Source: Hydractinia symbiolongicarpus
Taxonomy: Eukaryota > Cnidaria > Hydrozoa > Anthoathecata > Hydractiniidae
Reading direction: 5' to 3'
Assembly (NCBI RefSeq): GCF_029227915.1
Contig: NC_079883.1
Span: forward strand, 12,028,001-12,092,000
DNA: 64,000 nt
Below, one piece after another: positions 49,785 to 63,923 of this stretch. A program made the position numbers and the translations under genes. Positions within the stretch are counted from its first letter, which is position 1. Every line of letters begins with the position of its first letter. The notes under the pieces were generated by a model. That model did no database searches, had not been told where the DNA came from, and worked only from the letters and a program-made list of their open reading frames with translations.

Positions 49785-50068
49785 AACTGCGATTTGATTT
49801 GTAAGTTAATACAAAAACGTACGAATATTTAACGTAAGTGTTAACGAAATAAACTTTACTCGTTTTTTCATCATAAAAATAGGATCGAAATCATGTTTTT
49901 TTAACCAATCATAATTAAGTATTAAACAAAAGATTTTTTTTTTAACCAATTAAATTGCGTATCGGCGTTTTCGGATCGAATTCGATCCGATTTTTTTACT
50001 TATAAACAAAAAGTTTTGACTTGCAGTTTAATGCTTATTTACAAGTTAAGTAGCAAAAATTTTTAACC

Positions 50069-50473
50069 ATGTCTGACGCAGCAGCTAAAGGAGGAAAACA
50101 GGCACCTAAAGTAGCCAAGAAAGGTGAAAAAAGAGCCGGCAAAAAAGGAGGAAAGATTGGTGGAACTGGTGAAAAGAAACGCAAGAGAAAGAGAAAGGAA
50201 AGTTATGCTATTTACATCTACAATGTTTTGAAACAAGTTCACCCAGATGTCGGAGTTTCAAGCAAAGCTATGAGCATCATGAACTCATTTGTCAACGACA
50301 TCTTTGAGCGCATTGCTTCCGAAGCTTCGCGTTTGGCTCTTCAAAACAAAAAGTCGACCATCTCTTCTCGTGAAATTCAAACCGCAGTACGTCTTCTCTT
50401 GCCTGGAGAACTTGCAAAACACGCAGTCAGTGAAGGAACAAAAGCCGTCACAAAATACACAAGCAGCAAGTAA
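50069..50473 (+). CDS. H2B: Histone H2B, unit 9
   Basis: Protein identical to the copy at 3255. Confidence 0.98.
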   Translation: MSDAAAKGGKQAPKVAKKGEKRAGKKGGKIGGTGEKKRKRKRKESYAIYIYNVLKQVHPDVGVSSKAMSIMNSFVNDIFERIASEASRLALQNKKSTISSREIQTAVRLLLPGELAKHAVSEGTKAVTKYTSSK

Positions 50474-50496
50474 ACCAACGTCTACCAAACACAAAC

Positions 50497-50512
50497 GGTC
50501 TTTTTTAAGACC
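50497..50512 (+). terminator. H2B 3' stem-loop, unit 9
   Basis: GGTCTT-TTTT-AAGACC. Confidence 0.92.
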
Positions 50513-50893
50513 ACACATCTTTAAAAAAACATTTACTTGGCGTCACTACAAGTTAACCGAAGTTAATAAAACTTCTAAATAATGTGCTTAAGAACACTAG
50601 CCTACATTTAAAATACTTCCCCATGTGTGTGTGGATTAGCTTCACTTTTCATACGTATTATTAGCTGTACTTGCAGAAAAGACAAGTACATTGATCCATG
50701 TTATTGCTTACATTTAACTTAACCCAGCTTTTCACGGAAACACTCCCAGGCAAATTAACCCTACAAAGTATTTCTAAATTTTTTTTGTGTCATATATGAC
50801 ATAGTATCGTATAGCAATAAATGTAACTGTGACAAGACTTTACACATTGTGTGATTTGGAAGCGTGCACAAAGTAATGTTTTAAAAGATTTGT

Positions 50894-50909
50894 GGCTATA
50901 AAAATAGCC
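50894..50909 (-). terminator. H4 3' stem-loop, unit 9
   Basis: GGCTAT-TTTT-ATAGCC, minus strand. Confidence 0.93.
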
Positions 50910-50933
50910 GTTTTTGTTGAGCAATGACAACGC

Positions 50934-51290
<357 letters not shown>

Positions 51291-51768
51291 TTAACAGAAT
51301 TCAGACAGCTTTAAAAAGAGGCCATAAAATTACCTACTGCTCGTGGAAACACCCTAATTAACCAATAGAGTTGCGTCATTACAAAATGTTCCGAACATTT
51401 TGTACATTTTTTTAAGTAAAACTGTAGTTTTTTTAAAAATTCGTGGTCTTAATGTTTCAGTAAGGCAATAAATTTGGCATCGTTGGAATTCGCCAAACCT
51501 TCTGCTACTTACTAAAAAAAAAAAAAGTCAAAAGCTTTTGTGTATCAGAAGATACAGCCGTTTTCCCGTAGCCAAAAAACACAGATTTTATAAAAATGTT
51601 AAAGTAATGAGCGTAATGTCATTATGCAGCCAATCAGAAATTACTTTCTTAGCACCAATCAAATGGTTTGTTTTGAACCTCAGCTGTCAATCAATATGAG
51701 AAATAAAACTTTGGCGCGATAGTGCATTTTAGACCGTCTTGTGTATCCGTACTACATCGACTTCTTAA

Positions 51769-52182
<414 letters not shown>

Positions 52183-52203
52183 GCATCTTACCAAACAAAA
52201 AAC

Positions 52204-52219
52204 GGCTATTTTTATAGCC
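52204..52219 (+). terminator. H3 3' stem-loop, unit 9
   Basis: GGCTAT-TTTT-ATAGCC. Confidence 0.93.
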
Positions 52220-52495
52220 ACACATCCATAAAAAATATTACGGCTAGCTTTTTATATCAAACTTTGTCCTGCTTTCTGTTTAAATTTTATGCTACATAAA
52301 AATTTTATGCTACATAAAGTTTGACAATGTTAAAAATATGAAGGGCAAGAAAAGTAAAAGCAAGAAAATAAGAAATTTAAAAACGAAAATACTTAAACTT
52401 AGGGAATCTAATCTTAAATTTACTCTTTTTTAACTGTTTAAGTGACTTAAACAAGTTTAACTTTGTACCAAGATAATGTTTTTTTGTAAATGTGT

Positions 52496-52511
52496 GGCTA
52501 TAAAAATAGCC
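52496..52511 (-). terminator. H1 3' stem-loop, unit 10
   Basis: GGCTAT-TTTT-ATAGCC, minus strand. Confidence 0.93.
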
Positions 52512-52543
52512 GTTTGTTAATGTAATAGCCAGATACACACAAA

Positions 52544-53095
52544 TTATTTTTTTGCGGTCTTCTTTGCTGCCTTTTTGGGAGTCTTTTTGACCTTCTTTGC
52601 TGCAGGTTTTTTAGCAACAGGCTTCTTTGTGGGTTTCTTAGCTGCTGGTTTCTTAGCCGAGGCTTTCTTTGTGGCAGGCTTCTTTGCTGCTTTCTTTGGC
52701 GTGCTCTTCTTTGCTGGCTTCTTTTTTGGTGTACTTTTCTTTGCAGTAGGCTTCTTTGCCGTTGGCTTTTTTGCTGCGGCCTTTTTCTTAGGTTTTTCTT
52801 TTTTTACCTGACCTAGCTTGAATGATCCAGAAGCACCAGTGCCTTTAGTTTGAATCAAATCGCCTGATGTTACTCCTCGTTTAAGAGCCATTTTCAGATG
52901 ATGATCTGAGTTTTCAGCAACTTTGTAATTTGCATGAATATATTTTGTAATAGCTGGGCGAGATGAACCACCGCGTTCCTTTAGGGTAGCGATAGCAGCC
53001 TTGATCATGTCCACATATTTAGGGTGATCAGCTGTCTTCTTTGCAGCAGGTTTCTTCTTGGGTGCGATTTTCTTTGGAGAAGCTGCTTCACTCAT
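52544..53095 (-). CDS. H1: Linker histone H1, unit 10 (Q47P)
   Basis: As at 5730, but 52956 turns Gln47 into Pro ([11 protein letters not shown]). It falls in the second helix of the winged-helix domain, where proline should disturb folding. This copy may make a poor linker histone. Confidence 0.96.
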   Translation of the reverse strand: MSEAASPKKIAPKKKPAAKKTADHPKYVDMIKAAIATLKERGGSSRPAITKYIHANYKVAENSDHHLKMALKRGVTSGDLIQTKGTGASGSFKLGQVKKEKPKKKAAAKKPTAKKPTAKKSTPKKKPAKKSTPKKAAKKPATKKASAKKPAAKKPTKKPVAKKPAAKKVKKTPKKAAKKTAKK

Positions 53096-53674
53096 TTTTA
53101 ATGTTTTCTTACAACAATCCAACGATAAACGATGCTTGTTATCACAGTAGAAGTATACTAAACATTACCGTGTAAATGAGATATAATTTAAGACGGTGCG
53201 AAGTATGCGGACGTAAAAGTACCACTCCCGGGAATTGATTTGGCGCGAAAACAGAAATGTGTGTTTCTGTACATCGTATAATGTCCGTTTTGGGTGCCGC
53301 GACTATGCGAAAGCATGTTAATTTTTATTTGTAGTACGACGCAATAGTCTGCAAGAGAAGCTGCTGGAGTTTGAGGTCTTCAGCATTACATCTAGTCTGT
53401 TAATTTGGGCTTCTTCCGCGCTCGTGTTAGGATTTTCATAAAGCGTTCTTTGGTTTGCGTTGCGTATGTCGGCCTACATCATCGACACGGCCTGTTTCCG
53501 GCTATTAGGAGCAATTCATATATTGGGCACTGCGTTTCGACTTTTTTATTAGACCACAGTAAAAAAATTCACTCACAGAAGTCCCTTTCTTTCATGGCTA
53601 CAAACACGAAGAATTCTGTCGTAAGTAAAACGAATGCGCAAGCCAAAATGACGATGGGGCGAAGTCATAAGCAT

Positions 53675-53747
53675 GGCCCTGTGGCCCAATGGATAAGGCA
53701 TCTGACTACGAATCAGGGGATTCCAGGTTCGACTCCTGGCAGGGTCG
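53675..53747 (+). tRNA. tRNA-Arg (ACG), unit 10
   Basis: Identical to the copy at 1009. Confidence 0.96.
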
Positions 53748-53856
53748 CACTGTCGCATTTCGGCTGCATGGTCTACTGTGTAACGCGCGCGCACGTTCTG
53801 GCGTAATGCGTTGATAAACGGAATGTACGCAGACATATTGGAAAGTAATATCACGC

Positions 53857-53986
53857 ACTTAGTATCGTCGCCTTTGTTAGCATTCATGTAAGTTACCATC
53901 CACTTGCTACAGTCGCTCTCCATCCTACGGCTAAATCAACAGCCGTGATTTTTACTATGTCGCCGTCCATCCGTACGCGGTGACAG
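53857..53986 (+). ncRNA. Candidate Sm-class/spliced-leader-like RNA, unit 10
   Basis: All elements of the 1191 copy are kept. Confidence 0.35.
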
Positions 53987-54069
53987 TTGTAAGCTTTACA
54001 GTAACGTGACATGCTCCACAAGCAGTTACGGTGTGTGGACGATGCCTATCATGGCAACGCTTGTTCTTT

Positions 54070-54254
54070 ATCGCTTCTCGGCCTAATGGCTAAGATCAAG
54101 TGTAGTATCTGTTCTTATCAGTTTAATATCTGGTAGGCCATTCTCTGAATGGTAAGTATATTAATCTGATTTTTGGCCTTGGGTCATGGAGGTGGATTCA
54201 TTCACGCCGTGACCACGGGTTGCCTTGGTGTTGCACTATTACCGATGGCGGCCC
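54070..54254 (+). ncRNA. U2: U2 snRNA, unit 10 (nt 85 variant)
   Basis: As at 1404, with A at 54154 (nt 85), shared with units 4 and 9. Confidence 0.94.
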
Positions 54255-54446
54255 ACATAAGCAATAAAAGAATAATAGCAGTCCTCTTTCCGACGGCACT
54301 CTGCATAGTCTACGGCGGGAACAAAACGCGTACACTGGGGGAGAATACAGCCTATGCCCCGCGACACGGCAGTTTATAACACACTCAAGCCACAAGCATT
54401 AACAAACTTTGAAGGGTACCCTCATGCTACGGTGCAGTTCCAACTC

Positions 54447-54611
54447 ATACTTACCTGACGGGGAAGTAAAGACTGATCAATGAGAGTTTTCTTCCAGAGT
54501 GAGGCTCTTGCATTGCACTACGCTTGGGCTGACCTCTGCGATTACTGCAAACGTCAGTAACTCGACCGTACAATTTCTGGTAGTGGGGGCCTGCGTCCGC
54601 GCTCGCCCCCT
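54447..54611 (+). ncRNA. U1: U1 snRNA, unit 10 (G39A)
   Basis: As at 1781, but 54485 is A (nt 39), at the 3' edge of the stem-loop I loop that U1-70K binds. Confidence 0.94.
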
Positions 54612-54938
54612 CCTTAAGTCAAAATGAATGAGCTTAGAAAAGTTGCGCGGCCAAATGTCGGTGGTGACTTAAACGCTAAGGTAAAACCTCGCTTGGCTGT
54701 TACGAAACGTGATTGCGATATAAGTCCTCGGAAGGCGGCGGAATTTTATTTTATTTGCCATTCCGTCAGGGTTATTGGATGATCGGCAATAGATCGAGTT
54801 TGTATGCATTTGAAAGCTCTTTTTTCTCGTACTATCACCTGAAAATGTCGTAGGAAAATGTCATAGGAAACACTTTCAACAACCGCCACGTTCCTTAATT
54901 GTTATAACAAGAAATATATCACAGCAAATGAAAATGAA

Positions 54939-55058
54939 AAGCCTACGACACCGGGAGTTCCCAGGCGGTCCCCCATCCAAGTACTATCCCGGCCCGACGA
55001 TGCTTAACTTCCGTGATCAGACGAGAACGGGTGTGTTCATCGTGGTATGGCCGTAGAC
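54939..55058 (-). rRNA. 5S rRNA, unit 10
   Basis: Same as the copy at 2273. Confidence 0.98.
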
Positions 55059-55217
55059 ATTAGTAGGTGCAAATACGTGCAATTTATTTTGACGTTGTGA
55101 TCAAATTTTTTTATTTAATTTCTTTGAGTTACTTAGGACAAGGCGTATGCATGGATTATCTATTAGACTTTAAGGTTATAGTTTTGTGAAAAAAACAATG
55201 TTTTTTTAAAGATGTGT

Positions 55218-55233
55218 GGCTATAAAAATAGCC
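55218..55233 (-). terminator. H2A 3' stem-loop, unit 10
   Basis: GGCTAT-TTTT-ATAGCC, minus strand. Confidence 0.93.
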
Positions 55234-55255
55234 GTTGTTTTCTGAGTGTAGCGGT

Positions 55256-55636
55256 TTACTTCTTCTGTCCTTTGTCGTTCTTCTTTGGGAGTAAGACAGC
55301 TTGAATGTTTGGCAAAACACCACCAGCTGCAATGGTTACACCGCTCAAAAGTTTGTTTAATTCTTCATCATTACGAACAGCCAATTGTAAATGTCTTGGA
55401 ATAATCCTAGCTTTTTTGTTGTCTCTTGCTGCGTTACCAGCCAACTCCAATATCTCAGCAGATAAATATTCCAAGACGGCTGCTAAGTAAACTGGTGCTC
55501 CAGATCCAATTCGGTTAGCATAGTGCCCTCTACGAAGGAATCTATGCACTCTACCGACTGGAAATTGAAGTCCAGCTCTTGAGGATCTTGTCTTGGCTTT
55601 AGCCTTAGCTTTTCCACCTTTTCCACGTCCAGACAT
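55256..55636 (-). CDS. H2A: Histone H2A, unit 10
   Basis: Protein identical to the copy at 2590. Confidence 0.98.
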   Translation of the reverse strand: MSGRGKGGKAKAKAKTRSSRAGLQFPVGRVHRFLRRGHYANRIGSGAPVYLAAVLEYLSAEILELAGNAARDNKKARIIPRHLQLAVRNDEELNKLLSGVTIAAGGVLPNIQAVLLPKKNDKGQKK

Positions 55637-55920
55637 AACTGCGATTTGATTTGTAAGTTAATACAAAAACGTACGAATATTTAACGTAAGTGTTAACGAA
55701 ATAAACTTTACTCGTTTTTTCATCATAAAAATAGGATCGAAATCATGTTTTTTTAACCAATCATAATTAAGTATTAAACAAAAGATTTTTTTTTTAACCA
55801 ATTAAATTGCGTATCGGCGTTTTCGGATCGAATTCGATCCGATTTTTTTACTTATAAACAAAAAGTTTTGACTTGCAGTTTAATGCTTATTTACAAGTTA
55901 AGTAGCAAAAAATTTTAACC

Positions 55921-56325
55921 ATGTCTGACGCAGCAGCTAAAGGAGGAAAACAGGCACCTAAAGTAGCCAAGAAAGGTGAAAAAAGAGCCGGCAAAAAAGG
56001 AGGAAAGATTGGTGGAACTGGTGAAAAGAAACGCAAGAGAAAGAGAAAGGAAAGTTATGCTATTTACATCTACAATGTTTTGAAACAAGTTCACCCAGAT
56101 GTCGGAGTTTCAAGCAAAGCTATGAGCATCATGAACTCATTTGTCAACGACATCTTTGAGCGCATTGCTTCCGAAGCTTCGCGTTTGGCTCTTCAAAACA
56201 AAAAGTCGACCATCTCTTCTCGTGAAATTCAAACCGCAGTACGTCTTCTCTTGCCTGGAGAACTTGCAAAACACGCAGTCAGTGAAGGAACAAAAGCCGT
56301 CACAAAATACACAAGCAGCAAGTAA
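55921..56325 (+). CDS. H2B: Histone H2B, unit 10
   Basis: Protein identical to the copy at 3255. One leader base differs (55912, 9 nt before the ATG). Confidence 0.98.
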   Translation: MSDAAAKGGKQAPKVAKKGEKRAGKKGGKIGGTGEKKRKRKRKESYAIYIYNVLKQVHPDVGVSSKAMSIMNSFVNDIFERIASEASRLALQNKKSTISSREIQTAVRLLLPGELAKHAVSEGTKAVTKYTSSK

Positions 56326-56348
56326 ACCAACGTCTACCAAACACAAAC

Positions 56349-56364
56349 GGTCTTTTTTAAGACC
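56349..56364 (+). terminator. H2B 3' stem-loop, unit 10
   Basis: GGTCTT-TTTT-AAGACC. Confidence 0.92.
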
Positions 56365-56745
56365 ACACATCTTTAAAAAAACATTTACTTGGCGTCACTA
56401 CAAGTTAACCGAAGTTAATAAAACTTCTAAATAATGTGCTTAAGAACACTAGCCTACATTTAAAATACTTCCCCATGTGTGTGTGGATTAGCTTCACTTT
56501 TCATACGTATTATTAGCTGTACTTGCAGAAAAGACAAGTACATTGATCCATGTTATTGCTTACATTTAACTTAACCCAGCTTTTCACGGAAACACTCCCA
56601 GGCAAATTAACCCTACAAAGTATTTCTAAATTTTTTTTGTGTCATATATGACATAGTATCGTATAGCAATAAATGTAACTGTGACAAGACTTTACACATT
56701 GTGTAATTTGGAAGCGTGCACAAAGTAATGTTTTAAAAGATTTGT

Positions 56746-56761
56746 GGCTATAAAAATAGCC
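56746..56761 (-). terminator. H4 3' stem-loop, unit 10
   Basis: GGCTAT-TTTT-ATAGCC, minus strand. Confidence 0.93.
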
Positions 56762-56785
56762 GTTTTTGTTGAGCAATGACAACGC

Positions 56786-57142
<357 letters not shown>

Positions 57143-57620
57143 TTAACAGAATTCAGACAGCTTTAAAAAGAGGCCATAAAATTACCTACTGCTCGTGGAA
57201 ACACCCTAATTAACCAATAGAGTTGCGTCATTACAAAATGTTCCGAACATTTTGTACATTTTTTTAAGTAAAACTGTAGTTTTTTTAAAAATTCGTGGTC
57301 TTAATGTTTCAGTAAGGCAATAAATTTGGCATCGTTGGAATTCGCCAAACCTTCTGCTACTTACTAAAAAAAAAAAAAGTCAAAAGCTTTTGTGTATCAG
57401 AAGATACAGCCGTTTTCCCGTAGCCAAAAAACACAGATTTTATAAAAATGTTAAAGTAATGAGCGTAATGTCATTATGCAGCCAATCAGAAATTACTTTC
57501 TTAGCACCAATCAAATGGTTTGTTTTGAACCTTAGCTGTCAATCAATATGAGAAATAAAACTTTGGCGCGATAGTGCATTTTAGACCGTCTTGTGTATCC
57601 GTACTACATCGACTTCTTAA

Positions 57621-58034
<414 letters not shown>

Positions 58035-58055
58035 GCATCTTACCAAACAAAAAAC

Positions 58056-58071
58056 GGCTATTTTTATAGCC
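58056..58071 (+). terminator. H3 3' stem-loop, unit 10
   Basis: GGCTAT-TTTT-ATAGCC. Confidence 0.93.
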
Positions 58072-58347
58072 ACACATCCATAAAAAATATTACGGCTAGC
58101 TTTTTATATCAAACTTTGTCCTGCTTTCTGTTTAAATTTTATGCTACATAAAAATTTTATGCTACATAAAGTTTGACAATGTTAAAAATATGAAGGGCAA
58201 GAAAAGTAAAAGCAAGAAAATAAGAAATTTAAAAACGAAAATACTTAAACTTAGGGAATCTAATCTTAAATTTACTCTTTTTTAACTGTTTAAGTGACTT
58301 AAACAAGTTTAACTTTGTACCAAGATAATGTTTTTTTGTAAATGTGT

Positions 58348-58363
58348 GGCTATAAAAATAGCC
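58348..58363 (-). terminator. H1 3' stem-loop, unit 11
   Basis: GGCTAT-TTTT-ATAGCC, minus strand. Confidence 0.93.
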
Positions 58364-58395
58364 GTTTGTTAATGTAATAGCCAGATACACACAAA

Positions 58396-58947
58396 TTATT
58401 TTTTTGCGGTCTTCTTTGCTGCCTTTTTGGGAGTCTTTTTGACCTTCTTTGCTGCAGGTTTTTTAGCAACAGGCTTCTTTGTGGGTTTCTTAGCTGCTGG
58501 TTTCTTAGCCGAGGCTTTCTTTGTGGCAGGCTTCTTTGCTGCTTTCTTTGGCGTGCTCTTCTTTGCTGGCTTCTTTTTTGGTGTACTTTTCTTTGCAGTA
58601 GGCTTCTTTGCCGTTGGCTTTTTTGCTGCGGCCTTTTTCTTAGGTTTTTCTTTTTTTACCTGACCTAGCTTGAATGATCCAGAAGCACCAGTGCCTTTAG
58701 TTTGAATCAAATCGCCTGATGTTACTCCTCGTTTAAGAGCCATTTTCAGATGATGATCTGAGTTTTCAGCAACTTTGTAATTTGCATGAATATATTTTGT
58801 AATAGCTTGGCGAGATGAACCACCGCGTTCCTTTAGGGTAGCGATAGCAGCCTTGATCATGTCCACATATTTAGGGTGATCAGCTGTCTTCTTTGCAGCA
58901 GGTTTCTTCTTGGGTGCGATTTTCTTTGGAGAAGCTGCTTCACTCAT
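58396..58947 (-). CDS. H1: Linker histone H1, unit 11
   Basis: Protein identical to the copy at 5730. Confidence 0.97.
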   Translation of the reverse strand: MSEAASPKKIAPKKKPAAKKTADHPKYVDMIKAAIATLKERGGSSRQAITKYIHANYKVAENSDHHLKMALKRGVTSGDLIQTKGTGASGSFKLGQVKKEKPKKKAAAKKPTAKKPTAKKSTPKKKPAKKSTPKKAAKKPATKKASAKKPAAKKPTKKPVAKKPAAKKVKKTPKKAAKKTAKK

Positions 58948-59526
58948 TTTTAATGTTTTCTTACAACAATCCAACGATAAACGATGCTTGTTATCACAGT
59001 AGAAGTATACTAAACATTACCGTGTAAATGAGATATAATTTAAGACGGTGCGAAGTATGCGGACGTAAAAGTACCACTCCCGGGAATTGATTTGGCGCGA
59101 AAACAGAAATGTGTGTTTCTGTACATCGTATAATGTCCGTTTTGGGTGCCGCGACTATGCGAAAGCATGTTAATTTTTATTTGTAGTACGACGCAATAGT
59201 CTGCAAGAGAAGCTGCTGGAGTTTGAGGTCTTCAGCATTACATCTAGTCTGTTAATTTGGGCTTCTTCCGCGCTCGTGTTAGGATTTTCATAAAGCGTTC
59301 TTTGGTTTGCGTTGCGTATGTCGGCCTACATCATCGACACGGCCTGTTTCCGGCTATTAGGAGCAATTCATATATTGGGCACTGCGTTTCGACTTTTTTA
59401 TTAGACCACAGTAAAACAATTCACTCACAGAAGTCCCTTTCTTTCATGGCTACAAACACGAAGAATTCTGTCGTAAGTAAAACGAATGCGCAAGCCAAAA
59501 TGACGATGGGGCGAAGTCATAAGCAT

Positions 59527-59599
59527 GGCCCTGTGGCCCAATGGATAAGGCATCTGACTACGAATCAGGGGATTCCAGGTTCGACTCCTGGCAGGGTCG
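59527..59599 (+). tRNA. tRNA-Arg (ACG), unit 11
   Basis: Identical to the copy at 1009. Confidence 0.96.
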
Positions 59600-59708
59600 C
59601 ACTGTCGCATTTCGGCTGCATGGTCTACTGTGTAACGCGCGCGCACGTTCTGGCGTAATGCGTTGATAAACGGAATGTACGCAGACATATTGGAAAGTAA
59701 TATCACGC

Positions 59709-59838
59709 ACTTAGTATCGTCGCCTTTGTTAGCATTCATGTAAGTTACCATCCACTTGCTACAGTCGCTCTCCATCCTACGGCTAAATCAACAGCCGTGA
59801 TTTTTACTATGTCGCCGTCCATCCGTACGCGGTGACAG
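59709..59838 (+). ncRNA. Candidate Sm-class/spliced-leader-like RNA, unit 11
   Basis: All elements of the 1191 copy are kept. Confidence 0.35.
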
Positions 59839-59921
59839 TTGTAAGCTTTACAGTAACGTGACATGCTCCACAAGCAGTTACGGTGTGTGGACGATGCCTA
59901 TCATGGCAACGCTTGTTCTTT

Positions 59922-60106
59922 ATCGCTTCTCGGCCTAATGGCTAAGATCAAGTGTAGTATCTGTTCTTATCAGTTTAATATCTGGTAGGCCATTCTCTGA
60001 ATGGTCAGTATATTAATCTGATTTTTGGCCTTGGGTCATGGAGGTGGATTCATTCACGCCGTGACCACGGGTTGCCTTGGTGTTGCACTATTACCGATGG
60101 CGGCCC
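59922..60106 (+). ncRNA. U2: U2 snRNA, unit 11
   Basis: Same as the copy at 1404. Confidence 0.95.
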
Positions 60107-60298
60107 ACATAAGCAATAAAAGAATAATAGCAGTCCTCTTTCCGACGGCACTCTGCATAGTCTACGGCGGGAACAAAACGCGTACACTGGGGGAGAATAC
60201 AGCCTATGCCCCGCGACACGGCAGTTTATAACACACTCAAGCCACAAGCATTAACAAACTTTGAAGGGTACCCTCATGCTACGGTGCAGTTCCAACTC

Positions 60299-60463
60299 AT
60301 ACTTACCTGACGGGGAAGTAAAGACTGATCAATGAGGGTTTTCTTCCAGAGTGAGGCTCTTGCATTGCACTACGCTTGGGCTGACCTCTGCGATTACTGC
60401 AAACGTCAGTAACTCGACCGTACAATTTCTGGTAGTGGGGGCCTGCGTCCGCGCTCGCCCCCT
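60299..60463 (+). ncRNA. U1: U1 snRNA, unit 11
   Basis: Same as the copy at 1781. Confidence 0.95.
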
Positions 60464-60790
60464 CCTTAAGTCAAAATGAATGAGCTTAGAAAAGTTGCGC
60501 GGCCAAATGTCGGTGGTGACTTAAACGCTAAGGTAAAACCTCGCTTGGCTGTTACGAAACGTGATTGCGATATAAGTCCTCGGAAGGCGGCGGAATTTTA
60601 TTTTATTTGCCATTCCGTCAGGGTTATTGGATGATCGGCAATAGATCGAGTTTGTATGCATTTGAAAGCTCTTTTTTCTCGTACTATCACCTGAAAATGT
60701 CGTAGGAAAATGTCATAGGAAACACTTTCAACAACCGCCACGTTCCTTAATTGTTATAACAAGAAATATATCACAGCAAATGAAAATGAA

Positions 60791-60910
60791 AAGCCTACGA
60801 CACCGGGAGTTCCCAGGCGGTCCCCCATCCAAGTACTATCCCGGCCCGACGATGCTTAACTTCCGTGATCAGACGAGAACGGGTGTGTTCATCGTGGTAT
60901 GGCCGTAGAC
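60791..60910 (-). rRNA. 5S rRNA, unit 11
   Basis: Same as the copy at 2273. Confidence 0.98.
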
Positions 60911-61069
60911 ATTAGTAGGTGCAAATACGTGCAATTTATTTTGACGTTGTGATCAAATTTTTTTATTTAATTTCTTTGAGTTACTTAGGACAAGGCGTAT
61001 GCATGGATTATCTATTACACTTTAAGGTTATAGTTTTGTGAAAAAAACAATGTTTTTTTAAAGATGTGT

Positions 61070-61085
61070 GGCTATAAAAATAGCC
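61070..61085 (-). terminator. H2A 3' stem-loop, unit 11
   Basis: GGCTAT-TTTT-ATAGCC, minus strand. Confidence 0.93.
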
Positions 61086-61107
61086 GTTGTTTTCTGAGTG
61101 TAGCGGT

Positions 61108-61488
61108 TTACTTCTTCTGTCCTTTGTCGTTCTTCTTTGGGAGTAAGACAGCTTGAATGTTTGGCAAAACACCACCAGCTGCAATGGTTACACCGCTCAA
61201 AAGTTTGTTTAATTCTTCATCATTACGAACAGCCAATTGTAAATGTCTTGGAATAATCCTAGCTTTTTTGTTGTCTCTTGCTGCGTTACCAGCCAACTCC
61301 AATATCTCAGCAGATAAATATTCCAAGACGGCTGCTAAGTAAACTGGTGCTCCAGATCCAATTCGGTTAGCATAGTGCCCTCTACGAAGGAATCTATGCA
61401 CTCTACCGACTGGAAATTGAAGTCCAGCTCTTGAGGATCTTGTCTTGGCTTTAGCCTTAGCTTTTCCACCTTTTCCACGTCCAGACAT
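61108..61488 (-). CDS. H2A: Histone H2A, unit 11
   Basis: Protein identical to the copy at 2590. Confidence 0.98.
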   Translation of the reverse strand: MSGRGKGGKAKAKAKTRSSRAGLQFPVGRVHRFLRRGHYANRIGSGAPVYLAAVLEYLSAEILELAGNAARDNKKARIIPRHLQLAVRNDEELNKLLSGVTIAAGGVLPNIQAVLLPKKNDKGQKK

Positions 61489-61772
61489 AACTGCGATTTG
61501 ATTTGTAAGTTAATACAAAAACGTACGAATATTTAACGTAAGTGTTAACGAAATAAACTTTACTCGTTTTTTCATCATAAAAATAGGATCGAAATCATGT
61601 TTTTTTAACCAATCATAATTAAGTATTAAACAAAAGATTTTTTTTTTAACCAATTAAATTGCGTATCGGCGTTTTCGGATCGAATTCGATCCGATTTTTT
61701 TACTTATAAACAAAAAGTTTTGACTTGCAGTTTAATGCTTATTTACAAGTTAAGTAGCAAAAATTTTTAACC

Positions 61773-62177
61773 ATGTCTGACGCAGCAGCTAAAGGAGGAA
61801 AACAGGCACCTAAAGTAGCCAAGAAAGGTGAAAAAAGAGCCGGCAAAAAAGGAGGAAAGATTGGTGGAACTGGTGAAAAGAAACGCAAGAGAAAGAGAAA
61901 GGAAAGTTATGCTATTTACATCTACAATGTTTTGAAACAAGTTCACCCAGATGTCGGAGTTTCAAGCAAAGCTATGAGCATCATGAACTCATTTGTCAAC
62001 GACATCTTTGAGCGCATTGCTTCCGAAGCTTCGCGTTTGGCTCTTCAAAACAAAAAGTCGACCATCTCTTCTCGTGAAATTCAAACCGCAGTACGTCTTC
62101 TCTTGCCTGGAGAACTTGCAAAACACGCAGTCAGTGAAGGAACAAAAGCCGTCACAAAATACACAAGCAGCAAGTAA
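61773..62177 (+). CDS. H2B: Histone H2B, unit 11
   Basis: Protein identical to the copy at 3255. Confidence 0.98.
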   Translation: MSDAAAKGGKQAPKVAKKGEKRAGKKGGKIGGTGEKKRKRKRKESYAIYIYNVLKQVHPDVGVSSKAMSIMNSFVNDIFERIASEASRLALQNKKSTISSREIQTAVRLLLPGELAKHAVSEGTKAVTKYTSSK

Positions 62178-62200
62178 ACCAACGTCTACCAAACACAAAC

Positions 62201-62216
62201 GGTCTTTTTTAAGACC
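62201..62216 (+). terminator. H2B 3' stem-loop, unit 11
   Basis: GGTCTT-TTTT-AAGACC. Confidence 0.92.
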
Positions 62217-62597
62217 ACACATCTTTAAAAAAACATTTACTTGGCGTCACTACAAGTTAACCGAAGTTAATAAAACTTCTAAATAATGTGCTTAAGAACA
62301 CTAGCCTACATTTAAAATACTTCCCCATGTGTGTGTGGATTAGCTTCACTTTTCATACGTATTATTAGCTGTACTTGCAGAAAAGACAAGTACATTGATC
62401 CATGTTATTGCTTACATTTAACTTAACCCAGCTTTTCACGGAAACACTCCCAGGCAAATTAACCCTACAAAGTATTTCTAAATTTTTTTTGTGTCATATA
62501 TGACATAGTATCGTATAGCAATAAATGTAACTGTGACAAGACTTTACACATTGTGTAATTTGGAAGCGTGCACAAAGTAATGTTTTAAAAGATTTGT

Positions 62598-62613
62598 GGC
62601 TATAAAAATAGCC
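62598..62613 (-). terminator. H4 3' stem-loop, unit 11
   Basis: GGCTAT-TTTT-ATAGCC, minus strand. Confidence 0.93.
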
Positions 62614-62637
62614 GTTTTTGTTGAGCAATGACAACGC

Positions 62638-62994
<357 letters not shown>

Positions 62995-63472
62995 TTAACA
63001 GAATTCAGACAGCTTTAAAAAGAGGCCATAAAATTACCTACTGCTCGTGGAAACACCCTAATTAACCAATAGAGTTGCGTCATTACAAAATGTTCCGAAC
63101 ATTTTGTACATTTTTTTAAGTAAAACTGTAGTTTTTTTAAAAATTCGTGGTCTTAATGTTTCAGTAAGGCAATAAATTTGGCATCGTTGGAATTCGCCAA
63201 ACCTTCTGCTACTTACTAAAAAAAAAAAAAGTCAAAAGCTTTTGTGTATCAGAAGATACAGCCGTTTTCCCGTAGCCAAAAAACACAGATTTTATAAAAA
63301 TGTTAAAGTAATGAGCGTAATGTCATTATGCAGCCAATCAGAAATTACTTTCTTAGCACCAATCAAATGGTTTGTTTTGAACCTTAGCTGTCAATCAATA
63401 TGAGAAATAAAACTTTGGCGCGATAGTGCATTTTAGACCGTCTTGTGTATCCGTACTACATCGACTTCTTAA

Positions 63473-63886
<414 letters not shown>

Positions 63887-63907
63887 GCATCTTACCAAAC
63901 AAAAAAC

Positions 63908-63923
63908 GGCTATTTTTATAGCC
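63908..63923 (+). terminator. H3 3' stem-loop, unit 11
   Basis: GGCTAT-TTTT-ATAGCC. Confidence 0.93.
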
